From Morinoia aosen (Eukaryota; Arthropoda; Malacostraca; Amphipoda; Talitridae), in NCBI GenBank assembly GCA_030386875.1, contig CM059580.1:496001-560000 (forward strand): a stretch of DNA of 64,000 nt. The letters are read 5' to 3'. Both the position numbers and the translations under genes were made by a program. Positions 14,750 to 25,479 of the stretch are shown here, piece after piece. The notes beneath the pieces are model-generated. The model was not told where the DNA came from. It searched no databases and saw nothing but the letters and a program-made list of their open reading frames with translations. Within the stretch, counting starts at the first letter, position 1, and every line of letters begins with the position of its first letter.

Positions 14750-17700
14750 GATGTCAATTTAATATTGATTCGTATGGAATACACCTTGCCAGGTACAAAA
14801 ATTGTTATATCTCATCCTGCCTACGTGGGACATAGATCTGATCAATTATTTTGCCGTGTACTTTTTGTAGGGAATAAAATTGCTGTGTTAACCTAAAGAG
14901 GGAAAATATAAAACTCACGTAATTATCAGGTGTGTCTGCTGCTGAAGTGTGGAGAGTTGCGTTGCTGGAGCGCAGACGGGTATGGGAGCGCCATTTTTTC
15001 TGCAGGGAATATGCGTCCACCTGCACAAAATGTAGGTTGAATTATCAATAGTGTGCTGAACAATTCATAATTAGGGCATCTATCGCCTAATACAAGGCTC
15101 TCGCCTATGAGCCCCTGCTTGTTTCCCTAACCACCACTCTGCGCACTCCCATGAAGTGTGGAGAGTTGCGATGCTTGAGCGCAGACGGGTGTGGCAGCGG
15201 AAATTTTTTCTACACGGCACTTGCGTCCTCCTGCACATAATATAAGTTTAAATTTCAATAGTGTGCTGCACAATTCAAATTTTTTCATCAATCGCCTAAT
15301 GCAAGGCTCCCACTTATGCACCCCTGCACAACTTCCTAATCAACCCCTCCCCCAACCACCCTTCCTCCCCCCTGCGCACTCCCAAGCAGCCCACCCACGC
15401 ATAAATTGAAGATTTTCCACCAACACTTACCTTTCTCGAACACATGGACGAGCTGTTGCAGGGGATTCTGGGAGGATTCCAAAACTCGAAGTTCATGATC
15501 TTGCCCTCCTCACGCCCGGCCAAGTCTCTGAGGGCATAGGTTCTGAATGAGCATGGGGTGCTGTTATCGGTAAGACAGTTTGTCACGTGAGAGCAATGAA
15601 TTGAACATTGATTCGCACGGAATACAACTAGCCTGGTACAAAATTTGTTATATCTCATCCTGCCTACGAGGGATATAGAGCTGATAAATTTTTTGTCGCA
15701 TAATTTTTGTGGAGAATGAAATTACTGTGTTAACTTGATGAGGGAAAATAGAAAACTCACGTAATTATCAGGTGTGTCTTCTGCTGAAGTGTGGAGAGTT
15801 GCGATGCGTGAGCGCAGACGGGTGTGACAGCGGAAATTTTTTCTGCACGGCACTTGCGTCCTTCTGCACAAAATATAAGTTAAAATTTCAATGGTTTGCT
15901 ACACAATTCATAATGGGGCATGAATCGCCTAATACAAGGCTCCCACCTATGCACACCCCCCCCCCCCCCCCCCCCTCCCCTCATATATCCCTAACCAACC
16001 CAATTCTTCCCTGCGCACTCTCATGCAGCCCACCCACGCGTAAATCGAAGATTTTCTACCAACACTCACATTTTTCGAGGACATGGACGAGCTGTTGCTG
16101 GGGATTCGGGAAGTTTCCCAAAACACGAAGTTCTCGATCTTGCCTTTCTCACGCCCGGCCACGTCTCTGAGGGCATAGTTTCTGAATGAGCATGGGGGTG
16201 CTGCTATCGGTACTACAGTTTGTCACACAAGAGATGTCAATTTAATATTGATTCGTATGGAATACACCTTGCCAGGTACAAAAATTGTTATATCTCATCC
16301 TGCCTACGTGGGACATAGATCTGATCAATTATTTTGCCGTGTACTTTTTGTAGGGAATAAAATTGCTGTGTTAACCTAAAGAGGGAAAATACAAAACTCA
16401 CGTAATTATCAGGTGTGTCTGCTGCTGAAGTGTGGAGAGTTGCGATGCTGGAGCGCAGATGGGTGTGGGAGCGGAATTTTTTCTAAATAGAATATGCGTC
16501 CACCTGCACAAAATGTAGGTTGAATTATCAATAGTGTGCTGCACAATTCATAATTGGGGCGTCTATCGCCTGATACAAGGCTTTCACTTATGAGCCCCTA
16601 ATTGTACCCCTAACCACCACTCTGCGCACTCCCATGAAGTGTGGAGAGTTGCGATGCTTGAGCGCAGACAGGTGTGGCAGCGGAAATTTTTTCTACACGG
16701 CACTTGCGTCCTCCTGCACATAATATAAGTTGAAATTTCAAAAGTGTGCTGCACAATTCATAATTGGTTCATCAATCGCCTAATGCAAGGCTCCCACATA
16801 TGCACCCTTGCACAACTTCCCAATCAACCCCTCCCCCAACCACCCTTCCCCCCCCCCCCCCCCCTGCGCACTCCCAAGCAGCCCACCCACGCTTAAATCG
16901 AAGATTCTCTACCAACACTTACCTTTCTCGAACACATGGACGAGCTGTTGCAGGGGATTCTGGGAGGATTCCAAAACTCGAAGTTCATGATCTTGCCCTC
17001 CTCACGTCCGGCCAAGTCTCTGGGGGCATAGGTTCTGAATGAGCATGGAGTGCTGTTATCGGTACGACAGTTTGTCACGTGAGAGCAATGAATTGAACAT
17101 TGATTCGCTCGGAATACAACTAGCCTGGTACAAAATTAGTTATATCTCATCCTGCCTACGTGGGATATAGAGCTGATAAATTTTTTGTCGCGTAATTTTT
17201 GTGGAGAATTAAATTACTGTGTTAACTTGATGAGGGAAAATAGAAAACTCACGTAATTATCAGGTGTGTCTTCTGCTGAAGTGTGGAGAGTTGCGATGCG
17301 TGAGCGCAGACGGGTGTGACAGCGGAATTTTTTTCTGCACGGCACTTGCGTCCTTCTGCACAAAATATAAGTTAAAATTTCAATGGTTTGCTACACAATT
17401 CATAATGGGGCATAAATCGCCTAATACAAGGCTCCCACCTATGCACCCCCCCCCCCCCCCCTCATATATCCCTCCCCAACCCAATTCTTCCCTGCGCACT
17501 CTCATGCAGCCCACTCAGGCGTAAATCGAAGATTTTCTACCAACACTCACATTTTTCGAGGACATGGACGAGCTGTTGCTGGGGATTCGGGAAGATTTCC
17601 AAAACAAGAAGTTCTCGATCTTGCCTTTCTCACGCCCGGCCACGTCTCTGAGGGCATAGTTTCTGAATGAGCATGGGGGTGCTGCTATCGGTACTACAGT

Positions 17701-20614
17701 TTGTCACACAAGAGATGTCAATTTAATATTGATTCGTATGGAATACACCTTGCCAGGTACAAAAATTGTTATATCTCATCCTGCCTACGTGGGACATAGA
17801 TCTGATCAATTATTTTGCCGTGTACTTTTTGTAGGGAATAAAATTGCTGTGTTAACCTAAAGAGGGAAAATATAAAACTCACGTAATTATCAGGTGTGTC
17901 TGCTGCTGAAGTGTGGAGAGTTGCGTTGCTGGAGCGCAGACGGGTATGGGAGCGCCATTTTTTCTGCAGGGAATATGCGTTAACCTGCACAAAATGTAGG
18001 TTGAATTTTCAATAGTGTGCTGCACAATTCATAATTAGGGCATCTATCGCCTAATACAAGGCTCCCACCTATGAGCCCCTGCTTGTTTCCCTAACCACCA
18101 CTCTGCGCACTCCCATGAAGTGTGGAGAGTTGCGATGCCTGAGCGCAGACGGGTGTGGCAGCGGAAATTTTTTCTACACGGGACTTGCGTCCTCCTGCAC
18201 ATAATATAAGTTTAAATTTCAATAGTGTGCTGCACAATTCATAATTGGTTCATCAATCGCCTAATGCAAGTCTCCCACTTATGCACCCCTGCACAACTTC
18301 CTAATCAACCCCTCCCCCAACCACCCTTCCCCCCCCCCCCCTGCGCACTCCCAAGCAGCCCACCCACGCATAAATCGAAGATTTTCTACCAACACTTACC
18401 TTTCTCGAACACATGGACGACCTGTTGCAGGGGATTATGGGAGGATTCCAAAACTCGAAGTTCATGATCTTGCCCTCCTCACGCCCGGCCAAGTCTCTGA
18501 GGGCATAGGTTCTGAATGAGCATGTTGTGCTGTTATCGGTACGACAGTTTGTCACGTAAGAGCAATGAATTGAACATTGATTCGCTCGGAATACAACTAG
18601 CCTGGTACAAAATTTGTTACATCTCATCCTGCCTACGAGGGATATAGAGCTGATAAATTTTTTGTCGCATAATTTTTGTGGAGAATGAAATTACTGTGTT
18701 AACTTGATGAGGGCATATATAAACTCACGTAATTATCAGGTGTGTTTTCTGCTGAAGTGTAGAGAGTTGCGATGCTGGAGCGCAGACGGGTGTGACAGCG
18801 GAAATTTTTTCTGCATGGCACTTGCGTCCTTCTGCACAATATATAAGTTGAAATTTCAATGGTGTGCTACACAATTCATAATTGGGGCATAAATCGCCTA
18901 ATACAAGGCTCCCACCTATGCACCCCCCTCATGTATCCCTAACCAACCCAATTCTTCCCTGCGCACTCTCATGCAGCCCACCCACGCGTAAATCGAAGAT
19001 TTTCTACCAACACTCACATTTTTCGAGGACATGGACGAGCTGTTGCTGGGGATTCGGGAAGATTTCCAAAACACGAAGTTCTCGATCTTGCCTTTCTCAC
19101 GCCCGGCCACGTCTCTGAGGGCATAGTTTCTGAATGAGCATGGGGGTGCTGCTATCGGTACTACAGTTTGTCACACAAGAGATGTCAATTTAATATTGAT
19201 TCGTATGGAATACACCTTGCCAGGTACAAAAATTGTTATATCTCATCCTGCCTACGTGGGACATAGATCTGATCAATTATTTTGCCGTGTACTTTTTGTA
19301 GGGAATAAAATTGCTGTGTTAACCTAAAGAGGGAAAATATAAAACTCAGGTAATTATCAGGTGTGTCTGCTGCTGAAGTGTGGAGAGTTGCGATGCTGGA
19401 GCGCAGATGGGTGTGGGAGCGGAATTTTTTTCTAGATAGAATATGCGTCCACCTGCACAAAATGTAGGTTGAATTATCAATAGTGTGCTGCACAATTCAT
19501 AATTGGGGCGTCTATCGCCTAATACAAGGCTTTCACTTATGAGCCCCTGCTTGTATCACTAACCACCACTCTGCGCACTCCCATGAAGTGTGGAGAGTTG
19601 CGATGCTTGAGCGCAGACGGGTGTGGCAGCGGAAATTTTTTCTACACGGCACTTGCGTCCTCCTGCACATAATATAAGTTGAAATTTCAATAGTGTGCTG
19701 CACAATTCATAGTTGGTTCATCAATCGCCTAATGCAAGGCTCCCACCTATGCACCCCTGCACAACTTCCTAATCAACCCCTCCCCCAACCACCCTTCCCC
19801 CCCTGCGCACTCCCAAGCAGCCCACCCACGCATAAATCGAAGATTTTCTACCAACACTTACATTTTTCGAACACATGGACGACCTGTTGAAGGGGATTCT
19901 GGGAGGATTCAAAAACTCGAAGTTCATGATCTTGCCCTCCTCACGCCCGGCCAAGTCTCTGAGGGCATAGGTTCTGAATGAGCATGTTGTGCTGTTATCG
20001 GTACCACAGTTTGTCACGTGAGAGCAATGAATTGAACATTGATTCGCTCGGAATACAACTAGCCTGGTACAAAATTTGTTACATCTCATCCTGCCTACGA
20101 GGGATATAGAGCTGATAAATTTTTTGTCGCATAATTTTTGTGGATAATGAAATTACTGTGTTAACTTGATGAGGGAAAATATAAACTCACGTAATTATCA
20201 GGTGTGTTTTCTGCTGAAGTGTAGAGAGTTGCGATGCTGGAGCGCAGACGGGAGTGACAGCGGAAATTTTTTCTGCACGGCACTTGCGTCCTTCTGCACA
20301 ATATATAAGTTGAAATTTCAATAGTGTGCTACACAATTCACAATTGGGGCATAAATCGCCTAATACAAGGCTCCCACCTATGCATCCCCCCCCCCCCCCC
20401 CTCATATATCCCTAACCAACCCAATTCTTCCCTGCGCACTCTCATGCAGCCCACTCAGGCGTAAATCGAAGATTTTCTACCAACACTCACATTTTTCGAG
20501 GACATGGACGAGCTGTTGCTGGGGATTCGGGTAGATTTCCAAAACACGAAGTTCTCGATCTTGCCTTTCTCACGCCCGGCCACGTCTCTGAGGGCATAGT
20601 TTCTGAATGAGCAT

Positions 20615-20619
20615 GGGGG
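20615..20619. repeat. BEL-1 target-site duplication, left copy
   Basis: GGGGG directly before the left LTR, matching the copy at 30631-30635. Uninterrupted satellite units have a single run at this point (gcatgggggtgctgct). Five-base duplications are usual for BEL/Pao elements. Confidence 0.88.
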
Positions 20620-20765
20620 TACGAAAAACTATGAACAATTGGGGGAATATAAAATCGAGCGGCCGAGAGCATTTAATATTAATTAGGTAACAGCACTACA
20701 CTTCTTTCGACAGAAATGAGATTAGGTGCTGCTGTTGGTAAAAATGCTCCAGGCGGCCACGAATC

Positions 20766-20799
20766 GCGGAGAAGACCAAAGCGGCGCAGTCTTCTCCGC
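20766..20799. other. 11-bp perfect inverted repeat in the 3' LTR
   Basis: Arms gcggagaagac (20766-20776) and gtcttctccgc (20789-20799) with a 12-base loop. The other LTR lacks 15 bp covering most of the second arm, so the hairpin exists only in this LTR. One LTR has gained or lost a hairpin arm since the two were copied from one template. Confidence 0.8.
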
Positions 20800-20879
20800 C
20801 CAACTGCCGTTTAACGTCACCTGGCGAAGTGAAAAATATGTTAGCTTTAGTATATTGATAGGTACGAAACCTGGTCATA

Positions 20880-21735
20880 GGGCGAAAGCCCGAACGGTAA
20901 TAGGGCGAAAGCCCGAAAGCTAATAATAGGGCGAAAGCCCGAAAGCTAATAATAGGGCGAAAGCCCGAAAGGTAATAATAGGGCGAAAGCCCGAAAGGTA
21001 ATAATAGGGCGAAAGCCCGAAAGGTAATAATAGGGCGAAAGCCCGAAAGGTAATAATAGGGCGAAAGCCCCGAAAGGTAATAATAGGGCGAAAGCCCAAA
21101 AGGTAATAATAGGGCGAAAGCCCGAAAGGTAATAATAGGGCGAAAGCCCGAAAGGTAATAATAGGGCGAAAGCCCGAAAGTTAATAATAGGGCGAAAGCC
21201 CGAAAGTTAATAATAGGGCGAAAGCCCGAAAGTTAATAATAGGGCGAAAGCCCGAAAGGTAATAATAGGGCGAAAGCCCGAAATGTAATAATAGGGCGAA
21301 AGCCCGAAATGTAATAATAGGGCGAAAGCCCGAAAGGTGATAATAGGGCGAAAGCCCGAAAGGTGATAATAGGGCGAAAGCCCGAACTGTAATAATAGGG
21401 CGAAAGCCCGAACTGTAATAATAGGGCGAAAGCCCGAACTGTAATAATAGGGCGAAAGCCCGAACTGTAATAATAGGGCGAAAGCCCGAACTGTAATAAT
21501 AGGGCGAAAGCCCGAACTGTAATAATAGGGCGAAAGCCCGAACTGTAATAATAGGGCGAAAGCCCGAACTGTAATAATAGGGCGAAAGCCCGAACTGTAA
21601 TAATAGGGCGAAAGCCCGAACTGTAATAATAGGGCGAAAGCCCGAACTGTAATAATAGGGCGAAAGCCCGAACTGTAATAATAGGGCGAAAGCCCGAACT
21701 GTAATAATAGGGCGAAAGCCCGAACTGTAATAATA
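20880..21735. repeat. 33-unit array of a 26-bp hairpin repeat in the 3' LTR
   Basis: Every unit contains gggcgaaagccc, a 4-bp stem with a GAAA loop, followed by a variable 5-6-base block and taataata. The first unit is 23 bp and the rest are 26 bp, one with an extra C. In plus direction the variable blocks run acggt x1, agct x2, aggt x5, aaaaggt x1, aggt x2, agtt x3, aggt x1, atgt x2, aggtg x2, actgt x14. On the element RNA the motif reads GGGCUUUCGCCC, still a 4-bp stem. There are no spacers, so it is not CRISPR. Confidence 0.96.
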
Positions 21736-22390
21736 AGTAAGTTAATAGAAATTTAGTCTATTCGCCAGGAAAAAGTAGGGGTCGACTGGTCTAAAGGCTC
21801 CATGGATATCAACTCACTAGCAGACATGCGCCCAGCCTAAGAGTGACGAACCTCGAATGTCCATGGAGTTGGGAGCTCCTCCGACGACAGATGGTTAGGG
21901 CGAGCTTGCAGGAGTCGTGCTGGTGTACGGCTCACAGCTTCGGCATCGCACCATCCTGACGTCCGTCGATGCATGAGATTCCCAGCTCCAGCCCAAGACA
22001 ACCAGAAGAGCGAAGGCGGAGCGAAGAAGCAGCGCGGTAACGGTGAGCTTAGCCACTCATCCTCCCGTCGCCTGTCCGCCTTAAAATGTTGCAGGGAAGA
22101 CGCATCCAAACCCAAACCTTAGGTTCGGAGCAAATTAGTCCAACGGCGGAACCACGTAAAACCTGCGGCGACAGGGAAGCGCTACACACAGAGTCAGTAG
22201 CCGGTAGTTATGATCTGCTGATAATTGGGTCAGATGACCGGAGCAGAGCTTATTCTGCAGCGTCTATGGGAGCTACAGTAAACTGGATACTGTATACTGT
22301 ATTTGGCCAAACTTAAACTAGGAGCCGTCTACCAGCGAGCCAGGACCACTCTAAAACCAGTCGACCAAATTTAGATCAATATTTTATATA

Positions 22391-22638
22391 CTCCCGGCGC
22401 GAGAATTGGTTTTCCTAAACTGAAAACCAAGAGAACTTAAATCTAGATTTGAGAATGATGTCTAAATTTAAGTTAACTACCAATAATTCAACGTCAAACG
22501 AACCGCCTAACCCGAGAGAATTGCTTTTCCTAAACTGAAAAGCACGAACTTAAATCTAGATGAGAGATTAAAGTCTAAATTTAAGTTTACTCACAAATAA
22601 CTCAGTCGACAAACGAAACGCTTAACCTAAGCCTTAAC
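22391..22638 (-). other. BEL-1 3' UTR: two ~115-bp copies with paired hairpins
   Basis: This non-coding stretch lies between the pol stop and the 3' LTR. It holds two diverged tandem copies offset by 113-115 bp. Copy one has hairpin arms 22408-22414 and 22422-22428 (ggttttc / gaaaacc). Copy two has arms 22523-22529 and 22537-22543 (gcttttc / gaaaagc). The seven-base loop ctaaact is the same in both. The second stem position changes on both sides, so pairing is kept. Each copy also has a second inverted pair, acttaaatctaga and tctaaatttaagt, at 22435-22447/22461-22473 and 22548-22560/22574-22586. The purine-rich stretch next to the LTR on the element strand (GCGCCGGGAG) is the candidate polypurine tract. 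Confidence 0.85.
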
Positions 22639-25479
22639 CTAAATTTGGCCGTCTGCAATCAGACTTTGCCAACGTTCCGTGCAGCGAAGGCTAGCAGCTC
22701 CTGGGACACGGCCAGTAAACGAAGAGGAGTTCGAATCTACAACTACATCGTCCTCAACCTGACCGGAAACAGGAACTTGGCTCCGCACATCGTCCTCCGG
22801 TAATTTTGTACCTCGAGACGAAGGAATCAACGGGATAATAGAGGAGACGTGCCTGTACACCACCTCGCGAGTTCCGCCTTTGAAAACTCTCGCAGCCGTC
22901 ACCTCACCCATCGAGTTCTGCTGCACCGACCGGACTATTCCTAGAGGATAAGAAGTTTGCTTTAAGTGCGGTTCTTTCAACAGAACTACGTCGCCGACCT
23001 GCAAAGGATGATGCAAGACATTTTGGTATCTACCAGGTCGATCAGTTGCCTGCTTTATTAATGTAACAAAAAACTCATCGTGGTACCATTCCGTCAATCT
23101 CCCCAGAACTCCCCTCAACTTCGAGTAAACACTCCTCACGAACACCGGAGCGCCAAAGTCCGGATCGTCATCAGCTTCCCCGATCTGAAAGAAAGGGCAA
23201 ATTGTGAGAGATGCTAATTCTCTTCCTCTGATAAGCATCTCCGGAGTAATTGCAGATGGGGCGTCCGGAGAAGAATCGCGCAAGGTCTCCGAGAAGGCCA
23301 CGGGACGCCTGTTAATGAGGTGAGTCGTTTTTGCTATAACGAACTGAAATTCAAAAAAGTCCAGTACAGAATGTCTTAAGCTATGGTATATCATTTTCTT
23401 AGCTTGTTTTACCAGAGTTTCAACTAACGAGCCAAGAGCACTGTTACCTTTAGGGTAAGTCTGGAAATCCAACGATTGTATATTGTAGGTCTTTAGAAAT
23501 CTTTTGGTTTCAAAATCATCCAAGAATGTTTTTACAATGTTAGTACCGGCCACGATCTGACTACCCAAATCGGAAAAACAACGTTTGAACATACCATGCT
23601 CGTATATATGGAGCTGTAGTGCTCGCAAGAATTCTGGTACATCGGCTTTCATACAAATTTTTAGATTTACCGCTCGACTCCAGAGGCAGGTGATTATCAG
23701 CACCCAAACTTTTTGAGTTTGGTTACCTAACTTAATAGTCCAAGGTCCCATGTGGTCAAGGAAAATTGAAGAAAACACCGACTTCGGCGGATCAACTCTG
23801 AAATCTCTATAACTGTTTTGATTGAGCTTTATAGTTCTGTTATTTACTTTTTTGCAGGCAAAGCAAGTTTTTAAGACGCTTCGAACGGTTGAAAACGCGC
23901 AAGGGATCCAATATTTTCGTCGAAGTTCTTTTATCACGGAATAAATTCCTGTGTGAGACAGCTGGGCGTGAACATCCATAATGATCAATTTCGTCAAATC
24001 ACTCTCTTTAGGCAAGAGGATAGGAAACTCGTAATTATCGTTTAACTTACTTTTAACACCCAACAATCCCGAAGTATTTTTTACGAGATTCAGCTTCGTC
24101 AACAGAGCGGGAGGATTCACCGAAACCTTCCGCTCCAGGAAGGAGAATACTTCAGGGAAATATTTTCTTTGTTCAGTGAGGATTATATTTTTAATTGCAT
24201 CCTGATAAAAATCTAACACGGTTAAAGAGATTTCTTTCGTACTCTTCAACTGTTTGCCCAGGGAACATTTCAACAGAGATACAAAGAAGAGAACATAAGC
24301 TACAACCATTGTTAGCTTTCGGAAAGAAGAAAATTTTTTGACTGGTACAAGGGGTTCAGGATTAGGTTCGTCACAGCGAACAGTCTCGCAACCAGCAGTA
24401 CAGGTAGAAGTGCCGCTGGGTACCTCGTCTACGTTTTTAGACGAAGGATTAGGAATGGTAACCACGAGCTCATCAGGTGACTCGGTTAGCTTGCCAGTAC
24501 CAGTGTGAAAATTACTCTCTTTCAGTTGTCTATAGCTAACTTTCCTAGTTACATAGTCAGCAGGGTTTTTATTTCCTTCAGTATGCCTGAAATTGACCGG
24601 AAATTTCCTGCAACGCTCGTCCACAGCTCTAAGCCTGTTTTGAATGAAGACAGATTTCTTCTCAATTTTATCGTACTTTGAGGCAAAGGAACTGAGCCAC
24701 TGTAAACAAACCAAGCTATCGGTGAAAAGTAGCAGCTTCGTTATTTTTATTGGCTCCATCATTGAGACTCCAGTGAGTTCGAGTACCAGGTCAATCAAAG
24801 TGTCGACACCCATGCAAATGGCTTGCATTTCCAACATGGGAATGGTCTTTGAAGCCAAACTTTTACCTACTACTCTATTTTTAGCTAGTAGGAAGTTTTC
24901 GGACGCAGTAGTTAAATTGTGGATGTACACTACTGTGCCATACACAGACTTCGAGGCGTCCGTAAATGCTACGAGAGCATACTCGTCCTTTCTCTTTCCT
25001 ACACATCTTGGTAATTTTACAGTTTCATGACTGTTGAACTGCTTGCATATATTGACCCATTCTCTTTGCAGATTTGACGGGACAGGATCATCCCAGTCGA
25101 GAGACGTTTGGGTCTGCAGCATTTGGACGAAGAGTTTGGCTCTGTTTAACAGAGGTAAGTACACTCCAAAGATATCGTATATGGAATTTAAGGACGAGAG
25201 GATAGAGCGTTTGGTATTTGAAGCAGAATTTAAGCTTACTGAACTAGGAGAGATTGAATCTTCCTTTCTACTCCATACCATGCCCAGCAACTTTACTTCA
25301 TCGGCTGTTTTTGTAGCAGCTTCTGAGTCAGCGTAACTTTGGAACTCTGCGGAATTTGAGCAGAGCTGTTGCAATCGGAACCCATAGTTCCTGAAAATTT
25401 CTTTCAACTTTCTATAAGCTTCAACAAGAAAGCTATCGTCATTACATGAATAGGCCCCATTGTCCATGTACATTAACAC
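22639..25479 (-). CDS. BEL-1 pol, downstream part: RT end, RNase H, integrase
   Basis: A 946-residue frame holding the C-terminal part of the BEL-1 polyprotein. The RT active-site box reads YMDN at residues 4-7, where most reverse transcriptases have YxDD. RNase H follows, with likely acidic residues D174 (FTDAS), E217, D254 (FTDS) and D308 (NPADY). The integrase zinc region is H504, H509, C539, C542, and the catalytic triad candidates are D575, D637 and E687. A DUF5641-like tail spans about 827-886. Codon 1 is GTG inside the MITE terminal repeat and codon 2 spans its TTAA, so this is not a natural start. The first ATG is residue 3. The frame is otherwise open. It is separated from its upstream part (25691-28645) by the MITE, which shifts the frame. 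Translation of this part in the present copy is doubtful. Confidence 0.9.
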   Translation of the reverse strand: MLMYMDNGAYSCNDDSFLVEAYRKLKEIFRNYGFRLQQLCSNSAEFQSYADSEAATKTADEVKLLGMVWSRKEDSISPSSVSLNSASNTKRSILSSLNSIYDIFGVYLPLLNRAKLFVQMLQTQTSLDWDDPVPSNLQREWVNICKQFNSHETVKLPRCVGKRKDEYALVAFTDASKSVYGTVVYIHNLTTASENFLLAKNRVVGKSLASKTIPMLEMQAICMGVDTLIDLVLELTGVSMMEPIKITKLLLFTDSLVCLQWLSSFASKYDKIEKKSVFIQNRLRAVDERCRKFPVNFRHTEGNKNPADYVTRKVSYRQLKESNFHTGTGKLTESPDELVVTIPNPSSKNVDEVPSGTSTCTAGCETVRCDEPNPEPLVPVKKFSSFRKLTMVVAYVLFFVSLLKCSLGKQLKSTKEISLTVLDFYQDAIKNIILTEQRKYFPEVFSFLERKVSVNPPALLTKLNLVKNTSGLLGVKSKLNDNYEFPILLPKESDLTKLIIMDVHAQLSHTGIYSVIKELRRKYWIPCAFSTVRSVLKTCFACKKVNNRTIKLNQNSYRDFRVDPPKSVFSSIFLDHMGPWTIKLGNQTQKVWVLIITCLWSRAVNLKICMKADVPEFLRALQLHIYEHGMFKRCFSDLGSQIVAGTNIVKTFLDDFETKRFLKTYNIQSLDFQTYPKGNSALGSLVETLVKQAKKMIYHSLRHSVLDFFEFQFVIAKTTHLINRRPVAFSETLRDSSPDAPSAITPEMLIRGRELASLTICPFFQIGEADDDPDFGAPVFVRSVYSKLRGVLGRLTEWYHDEFFVTLIKQATDRPGRYQNVLHHPLQVGDVVLLKEPHLKQTSYPLGIVRSVQQNSMGEVTAARVFKGGTREVVYRHVSSIIPLIPSSRGTKLPEDDVRSQVPVSGQVEDDVVVDSNSSSFTGRVPGAASLRCTERWQSLIADGQI
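25473..25476. repeat. TTAA target duplication of the MITE, left copy
   Basis: TTAA directly outside the left terminal inverted repeat. It matches TTAA at 25699-25702 on the other side. Confidence 0.85.

Larger units (their letters stand above)
1..20619. repeat. Satellite array 1, ~1.47-kb higher-order repeat
   Basis: Tandem head-to-tail satellite filling the first 20.6 kb and starting before the window. Using the recurring motif gatgtcaatttaatattg as anchor, units start at 1, 1479, 2953, 4434, 5913, 7383, 8865, 10338, 11813, 13281, 14750, 16233, 17714 and 19181. Unit lengths are 1467-1483 bp. Each unit has three monomers that all begin with gaagtgtggagagttgcgat. Units differ by point changes and by the length of poly-C tracts, about 6 to 24 C. 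Short ORFs occur on both strands in every unit, but none matches a protein family I know. They recur only because the units are copies. The last unit is interrupted at 20619 by BEL-1 and resumes at 30636. No CENP-B-box-like motif was noticed. A centromeric, pericentromeric or other heterochromatic role is inference only. Confidence 0.97.
20620..22390 (-). repeat. BEL-1 3' LTR (1771 bp)
   Basis: Matches 28798-30630 end to end. It differs by eye in three ways only: three fewer 26-bp units, one extra C near 21068, and 15 bp (20781-20795) absent from the other LTR. Those differences account exactly for the 62-bp length gap (78 - 1 - 15). On the element strand it begins TATATAAAAT and ends TTTTTCGTA. 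Frames within it, such as 21837-22115, occur in both LTRs and resemble no known protein. Confidence 0.93.

Noticed and set aside
513..20405. Dozens of 60-130-codon ORFs in the satellite as genes
   Set aside because: They recur because units are copies, differ in start and stop from unit to unit, overlap on both strands, and show no protein motif.
20880..21735. CRISPR-like regular palindromic array
   Set aside because: The units are contiguous with no unique spacers, lie in both LTRs of a retrotransposon, and the context is eukaryotic. It is a tandem repeat.
21837..22316. Two ORFs in the BEL-1 LTR (also at 30077-30556) as proteins
   Set aside because: They sit in non-coding LTR sequence, overlap in opposite directions, and have no recognisable motif.
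24250..24330. Envelope-like membrane segment in BEL-1 pol (residues ~388-408)
   Set aside because: A single hydrophobic stretch inside the linker between RNase H and integrase. There is no separate third frame or envelope features, so not called env.
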